Positions 37,226 through 46,440 are shown, counted from the first letter of the stretch. The stretch: 64,000 nucleotides of DNA from Pedobacter insulae (GCF_900113525.1 NZ_FOPP01000008.1:124001-188000); one strand, 5' to 3'. The notes: generated by a model from the sequence alone, not told the origin. Numbers and translations are program-made.

Positions 37226-38218
37226 TTACTTCCTTTTTGGGCTTCGCGTTCTGGCTGCCGGCGCACCTTGTTTGCCATTCGATGGTCGTGTTGGCCGTTT
37301 ACTCGGTCCATTTGTTTTAAACCAATCATTAGCCGCTGCGTTGGCTTTGTAACCACTTCCACTTGATGGTGACCCGCCTCTTGACGCTCCGGGTTCCTTG
37401 CCCCTCGCTGTTTTATCTTTGGCAAAACGCTGTGCTGGCCGTTCTTCCTTTTCGCGGGCGGGTTTTTTGGTGATTTGCTTAGGAGTGGCTGGTTTTTCAG
37501 AACTTGATTTAGCCACCATTTTAAAAATCTCTGCCTGCTCTTCTTCTGTAAGTTCTCTCCAATCGCCAACAGGAATTCCTTTTACGCTAATGTTCATGAT
37601 GCGAACACGCTCTAATTTAGTTACCTCATAATCAAAATGCTCACACATCCTGCGGATCTGGCGATTTAAGCCTTGAATTAAGGTGATTTTAAAAATAAAA
37701 GGACTTTCTTTGGTAACCTTACACTTTTTAGTCATAATCCCCAAAACAGGAACACCTTTACTCATTCCGGTAAGGAACTGCTCTGTTATCGGTTTATTTA
37801 CGGTAACAATATATTCCTTTTCGTGATTATTTCCTGCTCTTAAAATCTTGTTGACTAAGTCACCATTATTAGTTAAAAAAATCAACCCTTGCGAATCCTT
37901 ATCCAATCTTCCGATAGGGAAAACACGTTCGCTATGGTTCACATGATCAACAATATTTCCCTTTACATTAGATTCGGTTGTGCTGGTAATTCCAACGGGT
38001 TTGTTATAGGCTAATAGGATGGTGTTTTCTGCTTGTGCCGGTTCAATGGTATTGCCATTTACCATAACTACATCGCCAAATAATACTTTATCGCCTATTT
38101 TAGCTTTACGGCCATTGATGAAAACCTGACCTAGTTCAATAAATCGATCAGCCGCTCGTCTGGAGCATAAACCACTTTCGCTAATGTATTTGTTTAATCG
38201 TGTTGTTGAGTCGGCCAT
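37226..38218 (-). CDS. rluF: 23S rRNA pseudouridine synthase (RluF-like)
   Basis: The 330-residue enzyme has an N-terminal S4 domain ([20 protein letters not shown]) and the RsuA-type catalytic block with Asp in [20 protein letters not shown]. The nearby [15 protein letters not shown] and [16 protein letters not shown] fit RluF, which makes pseudouridine 2604 in 23S rRNA. The last 90 residues are low-complexity, rich in Lys, Arg, Pro, Ser and Gly ([11 protein letters not shown] onward), probably a disordered RNA-binding tail as in many Bacteroidota homologues. Confidence 0.93.
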   Translation of the reverse strand: MADSTTRLNKYISESGLCSRRAADRFIELGQVFINGRKAKIGDKVLFGDVVMVNGNTIEPAQAENTILLAYNKPVGITSTTESNVKGNIVDHVNHSERVFPIGRLDKDSQGLIFLTNNGDLVNKILRAGNNHEKEYIVTVNKPITEQFLTGMSKGVPVLGIMTKKCKVTKESPFIFKITLIQGLNRQIRRMCEHFDYEVTKLERVRIMNISVKGIPVGDWRELTEEEQAEIFKMVAKSSSEKPATPKQITKKPAREKEERPAQRFAKDKTARGKEPGASRGGSPSSGSGYKANAAANDWFKTNGPSKRPTRPSNGKQGAPAARTRSPKRK

Positions 38219-38287
38219 CGGGTAGAATTATTTAATAATTCACAAAGTTAGCATTTTAACACATCTATACATTACAACTGCGTAGAA

Positions 38288-38324
38288 ACATAGGCCCATC
38301 GTGATAAACTTGATGTGCCTATGT
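38288..38324 (-). terminator. Hairpin downstream of the DinB gene
   Basis: Arms ACATAGGC and GCCTATGT, with an inner CATC/GATG pair, form a stem-loop 10 bases after the DinB stop. The T-run after it on the minus strand is short. It could end transcription from the DinB gene. Confidence 0.55.
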
Positions 38325-38333
38325 GAAAATGGT

Positions 38334-38831
38334 CTAAAAGTTCTGATCATCAGCACTCGGACCATAGCTTCCAGGAATAGGGATGTTCAACAAACGCAAA
38401 TAAACACCTAATTGCGCCCTGTGGTGCGATACTTGGCTATAAGAAACCCTTATCATTTCATAAACAGACATATCTGCATGAATTGTATCGCCTGTTCTTA
38501 GCAACCATCTTCCATTCAGGTCTTCCTCTGTAGCTTGTGCTAAGCTGCTTTTTGCCTCTTCCAAACTTTTTTCCAATATTGATAAAAGATCATTATTGGT
38601 TGCTACAGGAACCGGTTCATAAGGAGCAGTGGCGAAATCTAATTCCTTTGTAGTTAAGGCTAATTTAATCCACCCTGGTAATTCGGCAATATGCGTTGCC
38701 AAAGCTTTCATTTTCATGCTTTTTTCATGAGGAGCCCAATCAAATTTGTCTACAGGTACAAGCGCTAACATTTTGCGGGTAACGATCGCTTCTTGCGCTA
38801 ATTCAGTTAATAAGAGTTCGATAATGTTCAT
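38334..38831 (-). CDS. DinB family protein
   Basis: The 165-residue protein has the four-helix DinB fold with the histidine residues of the metal triad: the N-terminal helix ends near DKFDWAPHEKSMKM, the middle ATHIAELPGW holds a second His and the last helix SQVSHHRAQLGVYLRLL a third. Family members include thiol transferases and detoxification enzymes; the role is open. ATG at 38831 (MNIIELLL) fits the family; the longer frame to 38861 is less likely. It is next to a WYL regulator on the same strand, which may control it. Confidence 0.9.
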   Translation of the reverse strand: MNIIELLLTELAQEAIVTRKMLALVPVDKFDWAPHEKSMKMKALATHIAELPGWIKLALTTKELDFATAPYEPVPVATNNDLLSILEKSLEEAKSSLAQATEEDLNGRWLLRTGDTIHADMSVYEMIRVSYSQVSHHRAQLGVYLRLLNIPIPGSYGPSADDQNF

Positions 38832-38911
38832 TTTCTTTGATTTTAATTTATTGTTATACAAAGAAAATCCACGATACTGACAACCCTATGTCAGTGCAAA
38901 AAAAGAATTAT

Positions 38912-39601
38912 TTAAAAATTTACAGGAAGCAATTTCATGTAATCGCTAATAGGCATATGCTCCATTTTTCTGAAGGGAATATCCGTACAATTTACGTTGA
39001 TAATATTATTCAGCTTAAAGTCCCTATACTCATTTCTGAGATGACACCATGCAATTAAATGCCAGTGAAATGCGTAAAAAACCAGGCCAATAGGTTCTAC
39101 TTCACGCTTACTCGTTTCGGCTTTGTTGTTTTTATAATTTATTTCAATAATGCATTGGGCAGAAATGGCATTTTGAATTAAAGAAAGATATTCATAATCA
39201 TTTTTTAAACGCCCTGGTAATTGAAGTTTAATATGTTCGTTTAAGGTCTCCAGTTTTTCTCTTTGGGCAGAACGCAACACATTCTTAACCTTGTTTAGAG
39301 CAGTTGTATAATGAGTGAGTATTGATTTATCTGCAAACCCTTCCAGAAATCGCTCCATTAAAAGTAAGGCATTGGCTTCATCAGAATTGAAAGAAACAGG
39401 AGGTAAGAAATAGCCGTGCACTATAAAATAGCCCTTGTTTGGTTCAAAGCTCAAGGGGATTCCTTGTTCACTCAGGGCTTTGATGTCCCGATAAACAGTT
39501 CGAATGCTAATTCCGTATTGTTCAGCAATCCGCTCTGTGGTAGTGTATTTTTTTGATTGTAAGAGAATTAGAATTCCGAAAAGCCGATCAATACGGTTCA
39601 T
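38912..39601 (-). CDS. YafY-type HTH/WYL-domain transcriptional regulator
   Basis: The 229-residue protein has an N-terminal HTH_11 domain (MNRIDRLFGILILLQSKK, then YGISIRTVYRDIKALSEQG) and a C-terminal WYL-type domain (about 130-225: IEINYKNN, VEPIGLVFYAFHWHLIAWC). WYL regulators respond to ligands such as nucleotides or DNA ends. It lies 80 bp upstream of the DinB gene on the same strand. The long intergenic region upstream (39602-39891) holds the dyad repeat array. Confidence 0.93.
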   Translation of the reverse strand: MNRIDRLFGILILLQSKKYTTTERIAEQYGISIRTVYRDIKALSEQGIPLSFEPNKGYFIVHGYFLPPVSFNSDEANALLLMERFLEGFADKSILTHYTTALNKVKNVLRSAQREKLETLNEHIKLQLPGRLKNDYEYLSLIQNAISAQCIIEINYKNNKAETSKREVEPIGLVFYAFHWHLIAWCHLRNEYRDFKLNNIINVNCTDIPFRKMEHMPISDYMKLLPVNF

Positions 39602-39680
39602 ATGATTGTTGCCTTGTTTCCGATAAAATTACTAAAAAATATAAGTTCGGTATGGTAAATCTTAATTAGTTGTTAACCAT

Positions 39681-39776
39681 ACATGAAGTAGTGTTCAAGT
39701 AGGTATCAAGTAGGCATCAAGTAGGTAATATACTACTTGATGCCTACTTGATACCTACTTCATGCTTACTTGATGA
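39681..39776. repeat. 96-bp dyad: eight 11-bp repeat units in opposite orientation
   Basis: Four units of the type NNATCAAGTAG (39681-39691, 39692-39702, 39703-39713, 39714-39724) face four inverted units of the type CTACTTGATNN (39733-39743, 39744-39754, 39755-39765, 39766-39776). The central part is a perfect 28-bp stem (39697-39724 with 39733-39760) with an 8-base loop. The 11-bp period is close to one DNA turn. It lies between the WYL regulator and the hybrid kinase genes. Confidence 0.9.
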
Positions 39777-39832
39777 CCGCCTGAACTTAGGCATTCCAAA
39801 CTTACTAAACTTACGCAGCATTCAATTGTTAA

Positions 39833-39879
39833 GTATACCATAACGTTATTTGCTCGTTATAGAGAGATTGTATACCATA
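39833..39879 (+). promoter_or_regulatory. Repeated GTATACCATA sites ahead of the hybrid kinase
   Basis: GTATACCATA occurs at 39833-39842 and again at 39870-39879. The core ACCATA is also at about 39676-39681 and, inverted, at about 39651-39656. The second site is 12 bases before the ATG of the kinase gene. These may be binding sites of a regulator, but the motif is not one I recognise. Confidence 0.35.
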
Positions 39880-39891
39880 TTTTAGAACTAG

Positions 39892-42345
39892 ATGGCAAAT
39901 GTTGCTCAAAAACCTTTTATTCAGGCTACCAAAGGAAAGGTTATTTTAGGTTTTTTATTTGCTTGTTTGGCGCTATTGGCTGCTTGGGGGGTAAGTAAGT
40001 TTGTTTTTAAAGAAATGTTACTGACGGTCGAAAAGCTTTCAGCTCCAAATGATCGACTTAGGATTGTCAACGAACTTTCACAAAAAATAGCCCGGTTAGA
40101 TCAGTTGCAAAGAGATCATTCATTTGGCAAATCTGGAGATAGTTTTATAACGGAGACCAAATATCTAAGAAAAAAACTAGATACACTTTCTAACTTTTAT
40201 GAGAACGACCAAGCACAGCTTCAAAGGATAAAAACGCTTAAAAAATTGTTGTCAGATCGGGACAAGCAATTTGTGAAATACCTTGAAGTAAGGGAGACGT
40301 TGGTGAATACCGAATCTTTCTCGGATGATGTGCAGAAATTAAATAAGTTGGTTTTGCAGCGATCACGGGAGTCGGATAGTGCTGTTTTAACCACCGAAAG
40401 GGCAACTTCTACGAAAACAATAGCGCCAGATGAAGAGAAAAAGTCGAAAGGTTTTTTAAATAGGCTTTTTGGGAAGAAGGAGGCGGAGGTTTATAAAATC
40501 ATAAACGAGGAATTTAAGATCAAAAGAGATACCTTAAATGCGCTTGTTGAAGACAGTATTATGAAGGGTGTTCAGGAAACCCTAAAGTCTATCGAAGTAG
40601 CACAGCGCCAAAAAAGTCAAAAGTTCTTAAAACGAGAGGCTGTTCTGGCAGAATCCAGTAATGCGCTCACAAAGCAAATGTTAAGTATTTTAAGAGAGGT
40701 GGAGGACGAGGTGTTGAGCCAAATTATCTTAAATGGGGCCAATGCAAGGGAGGTGGTAAATGAGGGTGCTGTTCAAATAACGGTGATTATTATTGCATTC
40801 TTTTTTATCACACTGGTATTGGTTTATTTAATTTTAACAGATATTACCAAGAGCAATCAATATCGCAAAGCAGTGGAATTGGCGAAAGAAGAAGCCGAGT
40901 ATCATGGAAAAGCCAAACAACGCTTTCTTTCGAATATGAGTCATGAAATAAGAACACCACTCCAATCTATTTTAGGGTATGCAGAAATAATTACCCGACA
41001 AAAAAGCCCTGAAAAGAAAGACATTAATGCTATTTATCAATCTGCTGTTCACCTTCTCCAAATTGTAAATGAAGTTTTGGACTATAGTAGAATCACCTCT
41101 GGAGAGTTTAGCTTTAATAACCAAGTTTTTTCCCTGCGTAAGGTGCTTGAGGAAGTGGTTGCCGTAATGTATCCGTTGGCGGAGCAAAAATCGCTCAAGT
41201 TGGTTACGCGATTTGACCTTGAAGAGGTAGACCATGTTGTTGGCGATGCATTTCGATTAAAGCAAATCCTTTTCAATTTATTGGGTAACGCTATCAAATT
41301 CACATTAAAGGGACATATTCTGCTTGATGTTTCTTTTAAACAACATGGTACGGCATTGCACTTCAACTTTACGATCGAAGATACAGGTATAGGTTTATCG
41401 GAAGAAGATTGTAACCGGATTTTTAATGAATTTGAGCAAGTTGAGCTAGCAGGGGAAAGCCAACTTAATCAAAGTGGTACGGGACTTGGTTTAACTATTG
41501 TGAAATCACTTGTGGACCGCCAATCTGGGCGCATATATGTAAAAAGCGAACTTCATAAAGGCTCAACATTTAGTGTTTTTTTAACATATACCTTGGCCGA
41601 CGAGCAATTACAAAAGCCCGTTGAATTATTGGAACATCCAATCGAAAGTAGGGGTAAAGTGTGGATTATAGATGATGATAAGTTAATACTGGACCTTTGT
41701 GAGCTAATTTTTGAAAGAAACGATATTCCTTATAAAAGTTTTAGTGATGTAACCGATATTTTAGCGGAGGCACTAGATGAAAGCGTAAAATATGTGCTCA
41801 TCGACATGCGTCTTCCAAAAATGTCGGGAGTTGACCTATGTGGTTTATTAAGAGAACGGATGTCGGCCGACGTGAAATTCTACGCGATTACCGCACAAGT
41901 TTTGCCCGATGAACGAGCAACTGTTTGGAGTGAAGGATTTAACGGAATAATTACCAAGCCCTTTAGTGAACGCGATTTGCTTAGCATTTTTACAACTTCT
42001 GTTGACACTTCAATAATGGATCGCAGTTTGCTAGAAAAAATGACCATGGGTGATAAGCAGATGCAAAAGAAAATCATAGCCCGTTTTAAGCAAGACTCTA
42101 ATGAAGACGTCGCGGCATTAAAAGAAAGCTTGGCGCAGGGCGATGGACAAAAGAGTCGGTTAATCATTCACCGCCTTGCTGGAAGGCTAGCACAGATCGG
42201 GGCGAAAGATCTCGCAGTCGAATTTAGGCAAATCGAAGTTTCTGTTGCTCAAAAGGAATCGATTGATGAAGAATGCCGTACTGCCATCTCGGTGTTGTTG
42301 ATTAACTTAGAGAGGTTGTTGAGCGTAATTGAAGAAGCGTATTAA
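39892..42345 (+). CDS. Hybrid sensor histidine kinase with receiver and HPt domains
   Basis: The 817-residue protein has a membrane helix at 17-36, a coiled-coil periplasmic region to about 293, a second helix at 296-316, a HisKA domain with H351 (FLSNMSHEIRTPLQSI), a HATPase domain (N box LFNLLGNAIKFT, G1 DTGIGLSEED, G2 GTGLGLTIVK), a receiver (about 590-705, DMRLPKMSG) and a C-terminal HPt region (HRLAGRLAQIGA). It can pass phosphate His-Asp-His-Asp. It converges with the sigma-54 activator gene (2-bp gap), which is the likely final receiver. Confidence 0.95.
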   Translation: MANVAQKPFIQATKGKVILGFLFACLALLAAWGVSKFVFKEMLLTVEKLSAPNDRLRIVNELSQKIARLDQLQRDHSFGKSGDSFITETKYLRKKLDTLSNFYENDQAQLQRIKTLKKLLSDRDKQFVKYLEVRETLVNTESFSDDVQKLNKLVLQRSRESDSAVLTTERATSTKTIAPDEEKKSKGFLNRLFGKKEAEVYKIINEEFKIKRDTLNALVEDSIMKGVQETLKSIEVAQRQKSQKFLKREAVLAESSNALTKQMLSILREVEDEVLSQIILNGANAREVVNEGAVQITVIIIAFFFITLVLVYLILTDITKSNQYRKAVELAKEEAEYHGKAKQRFLSNMSHEIRTPLQSILGYAEIITRQKSPEKKDINAIYQSAVHLLQIVNEVLDYSRITSGEFSFNNQVFSLRKVLEEVVAVMYPLAEQKSLKLVTRFDLEEVDHVVGDAFRLKQILFNLLGNAIKFTLKGHILLDVSFKQHGTALHFNFTIEDTGIGLSEEDCNRIFNEFEQVELAGESQLNQSGTGLGLTIVKSLVDRQSGRIYVKSELHKGSTFSVFLTYTLADEQLQKPVELLEHPIESRGKVWIIDDDKLILDLCELIFERNDIPYKSFSDVTDILAEALDESVKYVLIDMRLPKMSGVDLCGLLRERMSADVKFYAITAQVLPDERATVWSEGFNGIITKPFSERDLLSIFTTSVDTSIMDRSLLEKMTMGDKQMQKKIIARFKQDSNEDVAALKESLAQGDGQKSRLIIHRLAGRLAQIGAKDLAVEFRQIEVSVAQKESIDEECRTAISVLLINLERLLSVIEEAY

Positions 42346-42347
42346 AT

Positions 42348-43661
42348 TTAGGCTATCCCATAACGTTCCATTTTGCTATATAACGTTTTACGGTCGATAT
42401 TCAATAGTTTTGCTGCTTGCGATTTATTGTATTTCACCTTGACTAAGGTTTCCATAATCAAAGCTTTTTCATTTGCTTCATTAATAGCCTTTAAATCGGA
42501 AGAAGGGTGGGTTGGTGCTTGATGAATTGCGATCCGCATCTCATCCGGCAAAGCGTCAAGGGTAGCGAGGTTGCCCGGACTAAGGAGTACCATCCGCTTA
42601 ATCACATTATTTAGTTCCCGTAAGTTGCCCGGCCAATCATAACTTAAAAGTAATGACTTTGCTTCGTCCGTAATGCTTTGCACATTGCGCTCTAAAGAAG
42701 CATTAGCCAATGCTACAAAGTGATTGATAAACAGTTCAAGATCTTTCCCCCTTTCACGAAGTGGTGGAAGCTGGATCTTAAATTCATTGATACGATGATA
42801 CAGGTCTTCTCTAAAATCTCCTTGCTGAACGCTTTTTATCAACTCATCGTTAGTGGCTACAATTATTCTTACATCAACAGCAATCTGTCTAGTACTGCCT
42901 AAGGGTTGTATAGTTCTTTCTTGTAGCGCACGTAATAATTTGATTTGTACCTCATAGCTAAGGTTACCGATTTCATCTAGAAATAAAGTGCCTCCATCCG
43001 CTATTTCAAACTGACCTTTTTTGTCGGCTATTGCTCCTGTAAAAGCTCCTTTAACATGTCCAAATAGTTCGCTTGCGGCTAAGTCTCTTGATAATGCGCC
43101 ACAATCTATCGCAATAAAGGGCTTGTTTTTCCTTTTACTTTGGAGATGAAGCGTTCTTGCGGCGTATTCCTTACCCGTCCCGCTTTCTCCCTGGATAATG
43201 ACCGACATATCTGTAGGAGCCACCAGGTTTATGTATTCATAAAGCTTATCAGCGATAGCACTTTTACCTTTGATAAATTGGTCGGTTTCAACTTGCTCTT
43301 CCGGTTTGGATAAGGAATGGTTAATCACCATCAAAAGTTCATCTGGATTGACAGGTTTGGTGATATAGTCAAATGCACCCAGCTGAATAGACTTAACTGC
43401 CGTGCGTACATCATTAAAGCTAGTCATGATGATTACAGGAATGTGGATTCCTTTTTCTCTAACCGTTTTTAATACATCCAAGCCAGTTCCATCGGGCAAA
43501 CGGTAATCGATCAGTAGGAGGTCAAACGCCTGTTGGTCAAGCATTTTATTTGATTGCTGAACCGTCACGACAGTTTCTAGTTGATGATGGTTTTTAGTTA
43601 AAAAAACCTCCAATAGTTGGGCAAAGGTCGTGTCATCTTCAATTATCAATATCTTAGCCAT
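42348..43661 (-). CDS. NtrC-family sigma-54-dependent response regulator
   Basis: The 437-residue protein has a receiver domain with D52 (LLLIDYRLPDGTG), an AAA+ domain with Walker A GESGTGKE, the sigma-54-contact loop GAFTGA and the Walker B motif GGTLFLDEIG, and a C-terminal Fis-type helix-turn-helix (KSQAAKLLNIDRKTLYSKM). ATG at 43661 (MAKILIIEDD) is the normal start; the longer frame to 43712 covers a terminator. It probably receives phosphate from the hybrid kinase and activates sigma-54 promoters. The adjacent small secreted protein may be a target. Confidence 0.95.
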   Translation of the reverse strand: MAKILIIEDDTTFAQLLEVFLTKNHHQLETVVTVQQSNKMLDQQAFDLLLIDYRLPDGTGLDVLKTVREKGIHIPVIIMTSFNDVRTAVKSIQLGAFDYITKPVNPDELLMVINHSLSKPEEQVETDQFIKGKSAIADKLYEYINLVAPTDMSVIIQGESGTGKEYAARTLHLQSKRKNKPFIAIDCGALSRDLAASELFGHVKGAFTGAIADKKGQFEIADGGTLFLDEIGNLSYEVQIKLLRALQERTIQPLGSTRQIAVDVRIIVATNDELIKSVQQGDFREDLYHRINEFKIQLPPLRERGKDLELFINHFVALANASLERNVQSITDEAKSLLLSYDWPGNLRELNNVIKRMVLLSPGNLATLDALPDEMRIAIHQAPTHPSSDLKAINEANEKALIMETLVKVKYNKSQAAKLLNIDRKTLYSKMERYGIA

Positions 43662-43674
43662 ATAGCAAAAATAA

Positions 43675-43702
43675 CAAAAGCCAGGTAATCTTCTGGCTTT
43701 TG
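43675..43702 (-). terminator. Terminator of the PepSY-like gene
   Basis: A 10-bp stem (CAAAAGCCAG with CTGGCTTTTG) and 8-base loop lie just after the stop of the small secreted protein. On the minus strand it is followed by TTATTTTT. It is located between that gene and the sigma-54 regulator. Confidence 0.78.
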
Positions 43703-43728
43703 TTATACACACATAATAGAATTATTGC

Positions 43729-44034
43729 TTATTCAATAGGTTTACCGTCGGCACCAAATTTCAATGAAGCTACTTGCTCTTCTTTTTTAACATCTACTTG
43801 GTAATATGATTTATCACCATCTTTTACGCTGAAAGCTGCTGTTGGCGTCCAATCTTTGTAAGGATCCGTTTTCAGTGTAGCTATTACAGCTTCTGGCAAC
43901 TCTTCTAATTTAATTGGTGTTTTTACCAATGTATCTTGAACGGCAACAATTTCCATTTTGTTTACATTACTTGCGTTTACCGCTCCGAATCCAGCAAATG
44001 CAAAAAATGCTGCTGATAGAATTAATTTTTTCAT
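43729..44034 (-). CDS. Small secreted PepSY-like protein
   Basis: The 101-residue protein has a signal peptide (MKKLILSAAFFAFAGFGAVNAS). The mature part has one repeat of a PepSY-like pattern (IKLEELPEAVIATLKTDPY, then YYQVDVKKEEQVASLKFGADG), as in Bacteroidota BLIP-like small periplasmic proteins. Its role is unknown; it may bind peptides or inhibit proteases. It has its own terminator. Upstream lies a sequence resembling a sigma-54 promoter, next to the sigma-54 activator gene. Confidence 0.78.
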   Translation of the reverse strand: MKKLILSAAFFAFAGFGAVNASNVNKMEIVAVQDTLVKTPIKLEELPEAVIATLKTDPYKDWTPTAAFSVKDGDKSYYQVDVKKEEQVASLKFGADGKPIE

Positions 44035-44075
44035 AGTTATTAATTTTTTAATTGTGGATTAATGATATGCCTATA

Positions 44076-44090
44076 AGCAAAACGGTGCCA
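44076..44090 (-). promoter_or_regulatory. Sigma-54-like promoter sequence with shortened spacer
   Basis: On the minus strand TGGCACCGTTTTGCT lies about 42 bases before the start of the PepSY-like gene. It has the TGGCAC (-24) and TTGC (-12) elements, but the distance between GG and GC is 9 bases, one less than the 10 that active sigma-54 promoters need. It may be inactive or coincidental. Confidence 0.3.
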
Positions 44091-44201
44091 AAAAGATGGT
44101 CAAAGTGTTAAGGTGCTGTAATTTAATTAGTTGGTTTTTTTGAAAGGTTGTAGAGTTGGGGAGTTTCTCCCCAATATGATGCTTATGTAAACATGTTGAT
44201 T

Positions 44202-44247
44202 GACTTACGAAGTTTGAATAGTCCGACGCACATTAACTTCGTATGTC
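44202..44247. repeat. Inverted repeat of the GACTT-N3-AAGTC family
   Basis: GACTTACGAAGTT at 44202-44214 faces AACTTCGTATGTC at 44235-44247, one mismatch from perfect. It shares its core with the repeats at 13147 and 46397 and lies just before the amidohydrolase gene. Confidence 0.65.
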
Positions 44248-44288
44248 ATATTCTTCTACTTCTCATCAGAATATCCGTTCTTTGCAAT

Positions 44289-45452
44289 ATGATTAGCTAT
44301 ATCTCTGCGAACATCATTTATCCGGTAAGCGAACCTCCTATTGAGAACGGTGTAATAGCGGTAGATGATGATGGCAGCATCCATGCGGTTTTAACCAATG
44401 AACAAGCTCAGCACTTGGAAAATGTAATTCATTACGAGGGTGTTTTGGTTCCAGGTTTTGTAAATACCCATTGCCACCTGGAGTTGTCGCATTTACAAGG
44501 AAAAATTAAGGAGAAGATAGGGCTAACAGGTTTTATTCAATCACTTTTATCGATCAGGCAACAGCCGGAAGACTTAGTGATAGCTGCTATAGAAAGGGCC
44601 GACCAAGAAATGAAGGCGAATGGCATTGTAGCGGTTGGCGATATTTCCAATCAATTGATTTCTAAAGAGGTTAAACTTCGGAGCGAGATATATTATCATA
44701 CTTTTGTTGAAGTTTTTGGTTTTAATAGACCGGCTAAGCCGACCATTGAAGATGGTTTACAACTTAAGTATGATTTTATGCCGTTAAAATCTTCCATTGT
44801 GCCACATGCACCCTATTCAGTTTCTGCTGAGCTTTTTGAAGAGATAGCAAAAGCGACAACTGCAAATGATATCTTAACCATTCACAACCAAGAAACCCCC
44901 AGTGAAAATGAGTTGTTTGAAACTGGGACAGGGAGTTTTGCCGAGTTTTTAGCTGAGCTTGGGATATCACAAAGTGAAGCACATAATTCTTCCGAAAGTT
45001 CTTTAAGCTATCATTTACCTAAATTGCCTAAGAGTGTAAATACCTTAATGGTTCATAATACTTTTACTGGCAAGGGTGATGTAGATTTTGCAAAAAGAAC
45101 CCATCAGCAATTGTTTTGGTGCCTTTGTCCCAATGCTAATCTTTACATTGAGGATACCCTTCCAGATGTAATGCTTTTACAAAATGAAGCGGTGAAAATA
45201 ACCCTTGGAACGGATAGTTTGGCGAGCAACCAACAGTTAAATATTTTAGCAGAAATGCAAACTTTACAGACAAACAAGGCTATCCCGTTTCAAACATTAT
45301 TAACTTGGGCGACCCTGAATGGCGCCGAATTTTTAGGGATTGATTCCCAGTATGGGAGTTTAAGTGTAGGAAAGAAGCCGGGAATTATTTTGATTGAACT
45401 TTTGGAAGGGGTGACAATTGCCGACAACACTGCCATAAAACGTTTATTTTGA
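44289..45452 (+). CDS. Amidohydrolase / aminohydrolase family protein
   Basis: The 387-residue enzyme has the metal motif [11 protein letters not shown] near residue 60, then VPHAPYSVS and [12 protein letters not shown] with further His residues, and the late aspartate in LGTDSLASN. This is the layout of the TrzA/ATZ-like aminohydrolases that deaminate purine-type or related substrates; aminodeoxyfutalosine deaminase of menaquinone synthesis is one possibility, but nothing here proves it. ATG at 44289 ([10 protein letters not shown]) is chosen because the longer frame covers a repeat. The nitronate monooxygenase gene follows after 4 bp. Confidence 0.88.
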   Translation: MISYISANIIYPVSEPPIENGVIAVDDDGSIHAVLTNEQAQHLENVIHYEGVLVPGFVNTHCHLELSHLQGKIKEKIGLTGFIQSLLSIRQQPEDLVIAAIERADQEMKANGIVAVGDISNQLISKEVKLRSEIYYHTFVEVFGFNRPAKPTIEDGLQLKYDFMPLKSSIVPHAPYSVSAELFEEIAKATTANDILTIHNQETPSENELFETGTGSFAEFLAELGISQSEAHNSSESSLSYHLPKLPKSVNTLMVHNTFTGKGDVDFAKRTHQQLFWCLCPNANLYIEDTLPDVMLLQNEAVKITLGTDSLASNQQLNILAEMQTLQTNKAIPFQTLLTWATLNGAEFLGIDSQYGSLSVGKKPGIILIELLEGVTIADNTAIKRLF

Positions 45453-45456
45453 TAAG

Positions 45457-46398
45457 ATGACCAATCGCATTACCTCTTTATTTGCCATTCAATACCCTAT
45501 CATCCAAGCTGGGATGGTATGGTGCAGTGGTTGGAGATTAGCCTCGGCCGTTTCAAATGCAGGTGGCTTGGGTATTATTGGCGCAGGCTCTATGTATCCC
45601 CATGTGCTGCGCGAACATATTCAAAAATGCAAAAATGCCACCATTAGGCCTTTTGCGGTGAATGTTCCCTTGCTCTATCCCAATGTGGAAGAAATAATGG
45701 ACATCATCATTGCAGAGGGTGTTCAAATTGTATTCACCTCGGCAGGTAACCCCGCCACATGGACTAGTTTTTTGAAGGAAAAAGGAATAACGGTTGTGCA
45801 CGTTATTGCCAATACCAAATTTGCCTTAAAAGCAGAAGCATGTGGGGTTGATGCGGTTGTGGCAGAAGGTTTCGAAGCTGGAGGGCACAATGGGCGGGAG
45901 GAAACCACCACTTTATGCTTAATTCCAATGATCAAAGCTGCGGTTAAAATTCCGGTTATCGCTGCGGGGGGGATTGCCAGTGGAAAAGCGATGTTGGCAG
46001 CATTAGCATTAGGAGCAGATGCTGTTCAAATTGGTTCTGCTTTTGCGGTAGCAGAGGAGTCGTCGGCCCATATTAATTTTAAAGAAAGAATAATTAACGC
46101 GGCAGAAGGAGATACTAAATTAAGGATGAAAAAGTTGGTGCCCGTTCGCTTATTAAAAAATGAGTTTGCTGAAGAGGTAGCGCAGGCAGAAGCTGCAGGT
46201 GCCAGCACCGCCCAGCTAGCCGAATTATTGGGAAGAGCAAGAGCAAAATTGGGCATGTTTGAAGGAGATATGGAGAAAGGCGAGCTGGAGATTGGTCAGA
46301 TATCAGCCATGTTGGATGCGGTAAAACCGGCAGCGGTTATTTTGAGCGCGATATGGGAAGAGTTTTTAATAGAAAAGCAGCGGTTAATAGCAATGTAA
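45457..46398 (+). CDS. Nitronate monooxygenase (2-nitropropane dioxygenase family)
   Basis: The 313-residue flavoprotein has a TIM-barrel fold with YPIIQAGMVWCSG, NAGGLGIIGAG, VAEGFEAGGHNG and the phosphate-binding VIAAGGIASGKAM and ALGADAVQIGSAF. The family oxidises nitronates with FMN; related enoyl-ACP reductases (FabK) share the fold, so the substrate is not certain. It follows the amidohydrolase by 4 bp and its stop overlaps a palindromic repeat. Confidence 0.9.
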   Translation: MTNRITSLFAIQYPIIQAGMVWCSGWRLASAVSNAGGLGIIGAGSMYPHVLREHIQKCKNATIRPFAVNVPLLYPNVEEIMDIIIAEGVQIVFTSAGNPATWTSFLKEKGITVVHVIANTKFALKAEACGVDAVVAEGFEAGGHNGREETTTLCLIPMIKAAVKIPVIAAGGIASGKAMLAALALGADAVQIGSAFAVAEESSAHINFKERIINAAEGDTKLRMKKLVPVRLLKNEFAEEVAQAEAAGASTAQLAELLGRARAKLGMFEGDMEKGELEIGQISAMLDAVKPAAVILSAIWEEFLIEKQRLIAM

Positions 46399-46426
46399 CT
46401 TCGTAAGTAAGTCGACTTACTAAGTT
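46397..46426. repeat. Palindromic repeat at the end of the nitronate monooxygenase gene
   Basis: AACTTCGTAAGT and ACTTACTAAGTT arms with AAGTCG between them form a near-perfect 12-bp stem. It begins inside the stop codon and may act as a transcription or mRNA-stability element. Same family as 13147 and 44202. Confidence 0.65.
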
Positions 46427-46440
46427 GAAAAGAAAAGGAA

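Noticed and set aside
37150..37569. 139-codon minus-strand frame overlapping the rluF tail
   Set aside because: It lies out of frame within the Lys/Arg/Gly-rich tail of RluF, where codon bias produces false frames; the true gene is rluF.
39681..39776. CRISPR-like array
   Set aside because: The units are contiguous 11-mers with no unique spacers and they invert in the middle, so it is a dyad repeat and not a CRISPR array.
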